A stretch of DNA of 64,000 nt from positions 62,001 to 126,000 of the forward strand of contig NZ_JAEMHK010000002.1 in assembly GCF_016458235.1 (NCBI RefSeq). The letters run 5' to 3'. The notes beneath the pieces were generated by a model, which made no database searches, was not told the DNA's origin, and worked only from the letters and a program-made list of their open reading frames with translations. The stretch's first letter is position 1; the number at the start of each line of letters is the position of its first letter. Source of the stretch: Geomonas propionica (GTDB taxonomy: Bacteria > Desulfobacterota > Desulfuromonadia > Geobacterales > Geobacteraceae). Made by a program: the position numbers and the translations under genes. Below are positions 57,041 through 64,000 of the stretch, in pieces.

Positions 57041-57154
57041 AGCACCCTTTCCGAAAGCAGAAAATCACATTAACAAAAGGTAGTTAGTACCACAGCGGCG
57101 TGCCTTGCGTCAAACAGATTATCCCGGCATATCAGGCCGGTGCGGCGGCAAGGT

Positions 57155-57529
57155 CTACAGCAGACGATCCTTGAGCCCCTGGTCGATGAAGCTCTCCTCG
57201 ATCGCCTCACGGACCCAGGGCTCCTTGCAGCGGGCGAGCACGACGGCCGCCCCTTCGGCGATGGCGGGAATCTGGCTCCAGAGCGCGTTCCTGAGCGAGC
57301 GCAGCCGTCGGGGATCCGGGTTCTTCAACCCCACCAGCTCGCGGCAGGACTGACACAAGAGCGCCAGGTTGTCCTCGTCGGGCTCCTGGTCCGGCTGGTA
57401 CTCCCAGAGGCGGAGTTCCTGGTCCCCTTCGCACCATTCGCAGCGAAAGCCCGCCCTTTTGCTGATCGTCTTGCCCAAGAGCTGCACCGCCGCCAAATGA
57501 TCGCGGTTTTGTTGTGCCCCTTTCGCCAT
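57155..57529 (-). CDS. PhnA-like zinc-ribbon protein
   Basis: The ATG at 57529 follows GGAGGAG. The 124-residue product has two CxxC pairs (CEWCEG and CQSCRE) in GFRCEWCEGDQELRLWEYQP and then RRLRSLRNALWSQIPAIAEGAAVVLARC. This is the layout of the PhnA N-terminal domain, a misnamed family of unknown function not tied to phosphonate use. No phn gene is adjacent. The gene is divergent from sfsA. Confidence 0.75.
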   Translation of the reverse strand: MAKGAQQNRDHLAAVQLLGKTISKRAGFRCEWCEGDQELRLWEYQPDQEPDEDNLALLCQSCRELVGLKNPDPRRLRSLRNALWSQIPAIAEGAAVVLARCKEPWVREAIEESFIDQGLKDRLL

Positions 57530-57736
57530 CGCTCCTCCTCCCCTGCCGCGCGGTATACCGCCGCGGGCGATCCAGCACCTGAGTTTAGCAGAATGGCTAA
57601 CCAGATCAATACTTTTCTCCACCGACCGCCCCGCAGCCGCAACCAATTCTAACTGGACAGCGGTCACCCCTTGCGGGTAAAGTCGGACGCCGGTTTTAAC
57701 GACCGGCCGCAGCATACGCACCGGAAAGGATCAACC

Positions 57737-58432
57737 ATGAAACTGCCGCAACCGCTCTACCAGGGAACCCTGATCCGCCGCTACCAGCGCTTTCTCGCCG
57801 ACGTCGAACTCGACGACGGCACAGTGGTCACCGCGCATACCCCCAACACCGGGAGCATGATGGGGTGCGCCCTTCCGGGTAACCGCGTTCTCCTCTCGGT
57901 GAGCGGCAACCCGGGTCGCAAGTACCCGCACAGCTGGGAGCTGGTGCAGGCCGACGGCGTCTGGGTCGGGATCAACACCATGCTCCCCAACCACCTGGCC
58001 CGGGAGGCGATCCTGAACGGCACCATCGCCGAACTCTCGGGCTACGCCAATATCAAGCTGGAGGTCCCCTACGGCACCGGGAGCCGGATCGACCTGCTCC
58101 TCTCCGGGGAGCGCGGCCTGTGCTACGTGGAGACCAAGAACGTGACCCTGGTGCGGGAACGCTGCGCCCTCTTTCCGGACGCGGTCAGCACGCGGGGACA
58201 GAAACACCTGCGGGAACTGATGGAGATGGTGCGCCAGGGGCATCGCGCGGTGAACCTGTTCGTGGTGCAGCGCGCCGACGGCGACGCCCTCTCCCCGGCC
58301 GACGCCATCGATCCGGCCTACGGGGCCCTGTTGAGGGAAGCGGCGCAGGCGGGGGTGGAACTGCTCGCCTACCAGGCCAGCGTCACCGAAAGCGAAATCC
58401 GGCTAAGCCACCCGGTGCCCGTACTCTTGTAG
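57737..58432 (+). CDS. sfsA: sugar fermentation stimulation protein SfsA
   Basis: The ATG at 57737 has GGAAAGGA upstream. The 231-residue product shows the SfsA pattern: AHTPNTGSMMGCALPGN, GVNTMLPNHLAREAI-like segment and GSRIDLLLSGE, then YVETKNVTLV and FPDAVSTRGQKHLREL. The D-x-E-x-K arrangement resembles a nuclease-like fold, but the biochemical role is not established. Confidence 0.96.
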   Translation: MKLPQPLYQGTLIRRYQRFLADVELDDGTVVTAHTPNTGSMMGCALPGNRVLLSVSGNPGRKYPHSWELVQADGVWVGINTMLPNHLAREAILNGTIAELSGYANIKLEVPYGTGSRIDLLLSGERGLCYVETKNVTLVRERCALFPDAVSTRGQKHLRELMEMVRQGHRAVNLFVVQRADGDALSPADAIDPAYGALLREAAQAGVELLAYQASVTESEIRLSHPVPVLL

Positions 58433-58488
58433 GTCATTGACATCCTTGGCAAGGACGCTAAAGTTATAGGCGCTGTCCCGGGGGACCA

Positions 58489-58944
58489 ATGAGAACACCT
58501 AAACTCACCATCTTCGCCAAGCAGACCGGCGTCGAAATAGCTCCCAGCGAGAAAAGGCAAACGGGCAAGCCCGAGGAGGGTCGCGTCGCCTTCAGGTTTT
58601 TCCGGCTCGCCACCGGCCAGCCCCACATCCGCTTCCTGGCGGAGCCGTGCGAGGCCTTCGAGGTCGCCAGGAAGATCACGGCACTGCAGGCGTCGGGAGG
58701 CAAGGCGACCTTCACGCACCGCTTCGAGTCGACGGAAGGGGAGACCATCACCAAGTTGAACGTGGAGAGCTACCAGCGCAACGGCAAGCAGGGCTACGCC
58801 TTTTCCATCCAGCGCGGCGAGGAGAGCATCAACGTCCCGGCGCCGGAGGGGGAATTCCTCTTTGCCGCCGAGTTTCTGAAACAGCTTTCCGTGGCGCAGT
58901 CATGGGTGGCATGGACGGAACCGGAAGCGGCGAAACAGGAGTAG
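58489..58944 (+). CDS. conserved hypothetical protein
   Basis: A 151-residue soluble protein with an ATG at 58489 and GGGGGA upstream. The sequence has a basic, charged N-terminus and alternating beta segments (VAFRFFRLATGQPHIRFL, ATFTHRFES). It has one Cys, no membrane segment and no motif I recognise. A purely structural or regulatory role is possible. It lies between sfsA and the RsbW-type gene on the same strand, 56 bp after sfsA. Confidence 0.6.
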   Translation: MRTPKLTIFAKQTGVEIAPSEKRQTGKPEEGRVAFRFFRLATGQPHIRFLAEPCEAFEVARKITALQASGGKATFTHRFESTEGETITKLNVESYQRNGKQGYAFSIQRGEESINVPAPEGEFLFAAEFLKQLSVAQSWVAWTEPEAAKQE

Positions 58945-58982
58945 AAGCGATTGACGGGGTGGGCTGAGGTGCCGTCCGCACC

Positions 58983-59486
58983 ATGACTGCGGCAACAGCG
59001 AGCGACCGAAACAACAGGGACAACAGCCGAAAGCGGGACAGCGTGATCAATAAACCGAGCAAGACCCTTTATCTCAGCATCGAAAGCAGGCTCTGCGACG
59101 TGGCCCTGGTGGGGCACGCGGTGCGCGGCGTCTGCGCCTGTTCCCCCCTCAAGGTGGAAGCCTACGGCGAGATGGAAGTATGCGTAGTGGAGGCCCTCAA
59201 CAACGCCATCACCCATGCCTACAAACGCCAGGAAGGTTACCGCGTCGACACCGCTATCACCCTCCACCACGACCGCATCTCGTTCGAGGTCTCCGACGAA
59301 GGGAAAGCCATCGAGGAATTCACCCCCCGGAGCCTGGAGTTCGACCCCGAGGAGATCGGCTCGATCCCGGAGAACGGCATGGGGCTCTTCATCATCGAGA
59401 CCCTGATGGACGAGGTGAGCTACAGCTCCAAAAACGGTAGGAACACCCTCTACTTCTGCCGGTACTTCACCCAGCCCCAGGCCTAG
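58983..59486 (+). CDS. RsbW/SpoIIAB-type ATP-binding protein (GHKL anti-sigma-like)
   Basis: A single HATPase domain of about 140 residues: EVCVVEALNNAITHAYKR (N-box with Asn for Mg), VSDEGKAIEEF (G1) and ENGMGLFIIETLMDEVSY (G2). There is no HisKA domain, so it is a stand-alone switch kinase of the RsbW type that would act on an anti-anti-sigma factor or bind a sigma factor. No STAS-domain partner or PP2C phosphatase is adjacent. The start is uncertain: 58983 or GTG 59043. Confidence 0.8.
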   Translation: MTAATASDRNNRDNSRKRDSVINKPSKTLYLSIESRLCDVALVGHAVRGVCACSPLKVEAYGEMEVCVVEALNNAITHAYKRQEGYRVDTAITLHHDRISFEVSDEGKAIEEFTPRSLEFDPEEIGSIPENGMGLFIIETLMDEVSYSSKNGRNTLYFCRYFTQPQA

Positions 59487-59530
59487 CCGAAGTCTTTCCA
59501 GCCACTAGTCCTTAGCCCTTACCCCTAGCT

Positions 59531-62500
59531 TCACCCCTGCCCCAGCAAGAACTCGAAGTCCTCGCGCCCGATGGCCACCGCGCCCTCGTTTTCCGCGTCC
59601 TCCAGGAGCGCGCGGTACAGCTTGAGCTTGCGCTTTTTCAGTTCCATCATCTTCTCCTCGATGGAGTGACGCATCAGGAGCCTGGTAATGGTGACCTGCC
59701 GCTTCTGCCCGATCCTGTGGGCGCGGTCCGACGCTTGGCTCTCCACCGCCGGGTTCCACCAGGGATCCAGGTGGAAGACGTAGGAGGCGCGGGTAAGGTT
59801 GAGCCCCCTCCCCCCCGCCTTCAGGCTCAACAGGAACACGCCCGGTTCGGTCGCCTCCTGGAAGTTCTGCACCAGGTCCTTTCTGCGTGACACCGGGGTG
59901 GTGCCATCCAGCCGCGAAGCGACGATGCCGCGCTGGCTGAGCCCCTGCTGCACGATGTCCAGGAAGGAGGTGAATTGGGAGAACACGAGGACGCTGTGCC
60001 CTTCGGCGAAGAGTTCGTGCAACTGGTCGACAAGGAACTCGACCTTGGGGGAGCGGTCGGCAGCGTCGGGAAGGACCAGGCGGGAGCAAAGACAGATCTG
60101 GCGCAGCTTAAGGATAGCGGTGAGCGCGATGATGCGTGCCTGTCCGGCCGAGTTGGAGCTGTAGGCGCGCGCCACCGTTTCCCGGACCTCGGTCACGGTG
60201 CGGGCGTAGAGGGCCTTTTGTCTCGGACTCATATCCAGGTAGATGTCGGTCTCCACCTTGGGGGGGAGTTCCGCAGCGATCATGTCCTTGGAACGCCTGA
60301 GGATAAACGGGTGGGTACGCCGGATCAGGGTCTCCAGGAAATCGGTCCCCTCGCGCCCCATCTGCCTGCGAAACTGCTCGTAGGGACCCAACAGGCCCGG
60401 GAGGGCCAGGTCCATCACGGAGAAGTACTCGCCCAGGTGATTTTCCACCGGGGTGCCGGTCAGGGTGACCTTGAACCTCCCCTTCAGCTTGCGCACCGCG
60501 CCCGTGGTCTCCGCGTGAATGTTCTTCACCGCCTGCGCCTCGTCGAAGACGATGACGTGAAAGGGAATCTTGCTCAAGATCTCGATGTCGCGCTGGATGA
60601 CGCCGTAGCTGGTGAGCACCAGATCCACGCCGGAGAAATCGGCGCGGCGCCCCTGGCCGCGGTAGACGCCCACCTTGAGGCCTGGATAGAAGCGGGCCAG
60701 TTCACTCTCCCAGTTGAAGATCAACGTCGGGGGAACCACCACCAGGTGCGGCACGTCGGCCGGGAGCTGGGGCTCGATGCCACCCTCTTTCAGCCCCGCC
60801 AGGAGCGCAATGGCCTGGATGGTCTTGCCAAGCCCCATGTCATCGGCCAAGCAGGCGCCGAAACGGTGCTCGTACAAAAAGGCGAGCCAGCTGTACCCGT
60901 CGAGCTGGTAGTTGCGCAGAGTGGCCTTCAGTTCGGCGGGTGCCGGACGGCGGGGGATGCACTCGAACCGGGTCAGGCTCTCGAAGATGCGTTCGTCCTC
61001 CGGGGAGAGGAGCACCCGGACCCCGTTTCGCCTGAGCGTGATCCAATCCAGGATCTGCAGGCGCGGCACCCGCACCACCTCGCGCTTGGCGTGGGGGGCG
61101 AACAGGGCCAGCGTGCTGCAGGTGGTCGGGTCGAGCACGAACAGGGAGTCCCCCCTGCGGAAGACGCCTCCCCCCTGCAACGCGTCCAGCAGTTCCGTCT
61201 CGTCGACCAGCTCGCCGTCGGCGCGGATCTCGGGGCGCAGCTCGAACCAGTCGATACTGGAGCGGGTGGCGTCCAGGGTGAAGGTCCAGGAGGCCGTCTG
61301 CAGGTCTTCACCGGCCAGGGCGAGCGCGAAGTCTTCCCCGGCCAGCGCGCCCTTCAGTTCCGAGAGCTGCCGCATCAGGGCCTTGCGCTCCACGGCGAAA
61401 CGCCCAACCCCTTCGGACTGCCAGAAGATGTCGAAACCGAAATGCTCCGCCAGAAGTTCCAGGAGCCGCCCCTGGCGCTCGATATCGATGGTCACCGCGA
61501 GCCACTCCCCCTGTTCGGAGAGCTGCAGCAGGGTGGTCGGCTGCTGCGCGATCTGGCAGAACTCGGTGATGACGGCGCGGGCATCGGCCCTGACCCCGCG
61601 TTTGTAAAACTCGGCTCCTTCCAGCGCCTGGCGCACCAGCCGGTCCCGTTCGCCGAGACTCGCACCACCCAATGCCGAAAAGCAGGCCCGGATGACGGCG
61701 GCAACCCGTTTTTTGGCCTTGAGCGGCTGGGGGAACAGGGCACGCCCGGCAGCGTTGAAGAAACGAAAGGCCGGTGCCGAGAGAGGGAAAGTGATCCCAT
61801 CGGCAACCCCTTCGGCAGCCATCGAGGACGGCTCTCCCAGCTCCAGGATATTCAGCCGGTAGCGCGGTTCGAGCGGCAAAAGTGCGACCGTGGTACCCGA
61901 TCGTGAAAAGACCACCCTTCGCGCGAGCTCGTCCTCACTGCCGCCCAAGTCAAAATGGACTGCATTGAAGCTGGCAGCGGGAAAGCGTACCACGCCATCC
62001 TGCGCCGGCGGGGTCCGCTCCGACTGTGCCAGTTTAAGGGCCAGGCTGGAGTAAAGGGCGGAAGCGGTATCGTCGACCTTGTGGATCACCCCACGCTTGA
62101 GGTCGAAATAGTACCCCTGGTGGATGAAGGCGTCCTCCCCCTCGACGGGGGCGCCGTCCTCAAGCGAGAGCCTGGCGGAGATCTCCTCCTGGTGCAGGTC
62201 GAGGTACAGCAAAACCGTGCGCTGCAGCGACGGATCGAAGTAGAGCTGCTGGAGCCCATCCGCCGCCAGGTAAAAGATGGGAAACCTGCCGCGGAACCGG
62301 GACAGAAACTCCTCGACGGCGCGGCCGCGCAGTGCCGAGGAATGCAAAAGCCGCAGGAACTCACGGATCGAGGCGGGGAGCGCGGCGTCATAGAGCGCGA
62401 CCGGGACCTGGTCCAGCATGAGGCGCATGCGCAACGCGCCCAGCTCACGGTCCAGCACCAACGCGTAGCCCCCCTCGGTTACCGGCGCGCCCTCCTCGCT

Positions 62501-62986
62501 GACGGCGCCCTGAACCGGAGCGGCCGAAAGCGTGGCGCGGAGCCCCTGCAGGTAGTCGTTGGGGAGTTGCAGCATGGGAAAGGAAGCGGGCGCCAGCGCC
62601 TTCTTCAAGGTGGCCAGGGCGGCGACCAGATGGGGACAGCGGCCGTGGGGGCTCCAGGTGCCGCAGTCGCAGGCGCTGGAGAACTCCCCTTGGGTCAGGG
62701 AAAGAGAGACGCGGCAGGACACCTCGGCGTCGCGGAGCTCGACCTCAAGGACGCTGCCGTCCTTGTGCCAGCTCAACCCGCGGATGGGCGTCCTCTTGCA
62801 CAGCTCGAAGCCGTTGAAGAGGTGCACCTTGTCCGCAAGTGCGTATATGCCTGCCGCCGGCATCTGGAAGAGGTGCCGCAGCAGGGGAATGGCCGTGATG
62901 TCGATCAAGTCGTCTTCTCCGGGCTGGGTAAGCGATAACGGATCGTTCAAGTTAGCAGAAAGAGAAGCCAAACACAACAGCACCAT
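59531..62986 (-). CDS. SWIM-domain SNF2-family helicase
   Basis: A large SNF2 ATPase of about 1150 residues. The N-terminal part has a SWIM zinc finger (CDCGTWSPHGRCPHLVAAL). The SNF2 core has LADDMGLGKTIQAIALL (motif I), VVPPTLIFNWESELARF (Ia), LTSYGVIQRD, FDEAQAVKN (II) and LTGTPVENHLGEYFS (III), and the C-terminal helicase lobe has FSQFTSFLDIVQQGL, LSLKAGGRGLNLTRASYVFHLDPWWNPAVE and RAHRIGQKRQV. It probably remodels protein-nucleic acid complexes, in contact with RNA polymerase or repair machinery. Start is uncertain: ATG 62986 has no good ribosome site, and the open frame runs up through the repeat at 63150. Confidence 0.85.
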   Translation of the reverse strand: MVLLCLASLSANLNDPLSLTQPGEDDLIDITAIPLLRHLFQMPAAGIYALADKVHLFNGFELCKRTPIRGLSWHKDGSVLEVELRDAEVSCRVSLSLTQGEFSSACDCGTWSPHGRCPHLVAALATLKKALAPASFPMLQLPNDYLQGLRATLSAAPVQGAVSEEGAPVTEGGYALVLDRELGALRMRLMLDQVPVALYDAALPASIREFLRLLHSSALRGRAVEEFLSRFRGRFPIFYLAADGLQQLYFDPSLQRTVLLYLDLHQEEISARLSLEDGAPVEGEDAFIHQGYYFDLKRGVIHKVDDTASALYSSLALKLAQSERTPPAQDGVVRFPAASFNAVHFDLGGSEDELARRVVFSRSGTTVALLPLEPRYRLNILELGEPSSMAAEGVADGITFPLSAPAFRFFNAAGRALFPQPLKAKKRVAAVIRACFSALGGASLGERDRLVRQALEGAEFYKRGVRADARAVITEFCQIAQQPTTLLQLSEQGEWLAVTIDIERQGRLLELLAEHFGFDIFWQSEGVGRFAVERKALMRQLSELKGALAGEDFALALAGEDLQTASWTFTLDATRSSIDWFELRPEIRADGELVDETELLDALQGGGVFRRGDSLFVLDPTTCSTLALFAPHAKREVVRVPRLQILDWITLRRNGVRVLLSPEDERIFESLTRFECIPRRPAPAELKATLRNYQLDGYSWLAFLYEHRFGACLADDMGLGKTIQAIALLAGLKEGGIEPQLPADVPHLVVVPPTLIFNWESELARFYPGLKVGVYRGQGRRADFSGVDLVLTSYGVIQRDIEILSKIPFHVIVFDEAQAVKNIHAETTGAVRKLKGRFKVTLTGTPVENHLGEYFSVMDLALPGLLGPYEQFRRQMGREGTDFLETLIRRTHPFILRRSKDMIAAELPPKVETDIYLDMSPRQKALYARTVTEVRETVARAYSSNSAGQARIIALTAILKLRQICLCSRLVLPDAADRSPKVEFLVDQLHELFAEGHSVLVFSQFTSFLDIVQQGLSQRGIVASRLDGTTPVSRRKDLVQNFQEATEPGVFLLSLKAGGRGLNLTRASYVFHLDPWWNPAVESQASDRAHRIGQKRQVTITRLLMRHSIEEKMMELKKRKLKLYRALLEDAENEGAVAIGREDFEFLLGQG

Positions 62987-63289
62987 GCGCAGCGATAGAT
63001 TAAAACCCGGGAGCGGAGCGTAGAACTGGGAAGGAAAAGGGAAAGCGAGTCGCGCCAAATGCCAAAGGGAGGGAGGAGAAAGGAGGAGGATAAGAGAACG
63101 GGCGAGTGAGCACAGTATGTTGCCACGAAGCGCTGCGAATGCACCAGCGTCCCCCCCTTTGCGAAGGGGGGACAGGGGGGATTTAACTGAAGCAGCCACA
63201 GCATCATAGCCAGCAACTAAGTTCAAATTCCCCTAAATCCCCCTTCGCAAAGGGGGACTTTTAATAAGGAAATTCCTTACACCAGGCAT
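62987..63289. other. non-coding gap upstream of the SNF2 gene, with repeat
   Basis: About 300 bp with no supported gene. The SNF2 frame stays open through it, but the translated part is the palindromic repeat (63150-63258) and low-complexity sequence. The promoter of the SNF2 gene should lie here. Confidence 0.5.
63150..63258. repeat. inverted repeat pair with TTTGCGAA palindromes
   Basis: The left copy (63150-63184) reads GTCCCCCCC-TTTGCGAA-GGGGGG followed by ACAGGGGGGATTT; the right copy (63236-63258) is its inverse, AAATCCCCCTTCGCAAAGGGGG with a trailing AC. About 50 bp lie between. The palindrome recurs as a single copy at 18762-18787. No transposase gene is present. Confidence 0.85.
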
Positions 63290-63322
63290 AAAAAATGGGG
63301 GACGGTCTCGAATCCGTCCCCC
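63290..63322 (-). terminator. Rho-independent terminator of nudC
   Basis: On the minus strand GGGGGACGG and CCGTCCCCC flank an 8-base loop and are followed by A and six T. It lies about 90 bp after the nudC stop. Confidence 0.85.
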
Positions 63323-63413
63323 TAAAAAGGAGACCCAGGAGTGTGTTCCGGGGTGTTAATTAACCTATCGGCCCCACTTCCCAGGACTTTAATTATTTTT
63401 TCATCCGGACCAA

Positions 63414-64000
63414 TTATTTCAGGGCGAAGTTGTCAATGATATAGCGCGCGATGCTGCGCTTGGGAGGAAGCGCGGGCGGCATGCGCTCCCTGGTGAACCA
63501 CTGGGCGTCCTCGAGCTCCTCGGCCTCGACAGCGATCTCGCCCGACTCGTAGGTCGCCACGAAGCCTGCCATGAGCTGGCTCGGGAAAGGCCAGTTCTGG
63601 CTTCCGACGTAGCGGATATCGGTCACCTTCAGTCCGGTCTCCTCGAACACCTCGCGCACCACGCACTCTTCCAGGGATTCCCCGAAATCGACGAACCCGG
63701 CGACCAGGCTGTAGCGACCAACCGCCCACTCCGGCTTGCGGGCCAGCAGAAATTCCTCGCCCCGCCTGATCAGCACGATGACGCAGGGGTGGATGTGCGG
63801 GTAGTGCTCGTGGCCACAGCCGCCGCAGCGCTTGCCCCAGGTGGGGGCGATACGGGCCATGTCGGCGCTGCCGCAGCGCGAGCAGTGACGGCTCTGCTTC
63901 TCCCAGTAGAGGATCTGTCGCGCCACGCCGTACAGGGTGGCTAGTTGGTCCGGAAGTTCGGTCCAGGGTACGGCCTGCATCCCCCGAGGCAGCTCATCTC
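63414..64000 (-). CDS. nudC: NADH pyrophosphatase NudC, N-terminus cut off by the window edge
   Basis: The frame is open to the window edge beyond the first internal ATG at 63980, with DELPRG as the visible upstream residues. The zinc ribbon CSRCGS ... CGGCGH, the Nudix box GESLEECVVREVFEETGL and the NudC-specific SQNWPFPSQLM (SQPWPFP in most relatives) are present. NudC hydrolyses NADH and removes NAD caps from RNA. The change of Pro to Asn in SQNWPF is a small deviation. The stop is at 63414. Confidence 0.92.
   Translation of the reverse strand, partial: DELPRGMQAVPWTELPDQLATLYGVARQILYWEKQSRHCSRCGSADMARIAPTWGKRCGGCGHEHYPHIHPCVIVLIRRGEEFLLARKPEWAVGRYSLVAGFVDFGESLEECVVREVFEETGLKVTDIRYVGSQNWPFPSQLMAGFVATYESGEIAVEAEELEDAQWFTRERMPPALPPKRSIARYIIDNFALK

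Noticed and set aside
59975-61906. 643-codon open frame opposite the SNF2 gene
   Set aside because: Antisense shadow; no start signal or motif.
62987-63226. N-terminal extension of the SNF2 protein
   Set aside because: The sequence derives from the repeat and a low-complexity region; the known part of the protein begins after it.
63150-63258. Possible CRISPR or IS ends
   Set aside because: Only two copies in inverted orientation, no spacers, no cas or transposase gene; best described as a palindromic repeat.

Overview
The window looks like chromosomal DNA of a GC-rich, Gram-negative, anaerobic metal-reducing bacterium of the Geobacteraceae (Geobacter, Geomonas or Citrifermentans type). This is inferred from a 12-haem periplasmic cytochrome, several sensors carrying c-type haem motifs in their periplasmic domains, many hybrid histidine kinases, a SpoIID/LytB protein in a Gram-negative gene set, the yajC-secD-secF-recJ neighbourhood, and dispersed palindromic repeats. 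Coding density is high. I saw no rRNA, tRNA, CRISPR array, insertion sequence or prophage.

Layout. 1-2.7 kb: a truncated haem-motif sensor behind a receiver-PAS-kinase-receiver protein (minus). 3.1-4.6 kb: trpE alone, with its own promoter and terminator. 4.7-8.7 kb (plus): a DEDDh exonuclease fused to an uncharacterised Cys domain, htpG, and a small secreted protein. 8.7-19.7 kb (minus): a hybrid kinase, a MshEN-receiver fusion, a lemA-TPM-TPM operon, a coupled set of small Cys-rich ORF, calcineurin-type phosphoesterase and GH100-like glycosidase, a serine hydrolase, and the 12-haem cytochrome with a CRP/FNR-type box at its promoter. 19.9-29.4 kb (minus): spoIID-like, queA, tgt, yajC, secD, secF, TPR protein, recJ and a CDF metal transporter.

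29.8-34.3 kb (plus): a haem-motif HD-GYP protein, two Opp/Dpp-type ABC ATPases with no permease nearby, and an ArsR regulator. 34.3-38.6 kb (minus): pmbA, a short-form argA, recN and nadK. 38.8-43.6 kb (plus): glgP, rarA and pfkA. 43.8-46.8 kb (minus): a compact plsC-rnhA-HNH-HAD-TPR-VOC run. 46.9-49.3 kb: amrS coupled to a PAS kinase. 49.7 kb: a 50-residue zinc-ribbon protein behind an AT-rich gap. 49.9-57 kb (minus): rfbA-rfbC, then mreC-mreD-mrdA-rodA and a DUF3524 glycosyltransferase resembling tRNA-queuosine mannosyltransferase. 57-64 kb: a PhnA-like protein, sfsA, a hypothetical protein, an RsbW-type ATPase, a SWIM-SNF2 helicase and a truncated nudC.

Themes. (1) Redox and c-di-GMP sensing: haem-motif sensors, an HD-GYP protein, a MshEN-receiver protein and four kinases. 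(2) Queuosine: tgt and queA make the modification, and 22 kb away the cell-shape operon ends in a protein that may mannosylate it. (3) Envelope growth: mreCD, PBP2, RodA, SpoIID, Sec auxiliaries, PlsC and rhamnose precursor genes. (4) Glycogen and glycolysis: glgP, pfkA and the GH100-like enzyme. No unambiguous new defence or mobile system is present. The best leads are the exonuclease fusion, the small Cys-rich ORF, the haem and c-di-GMP sensor fusions, and the possible mannosyl-queuosine link.
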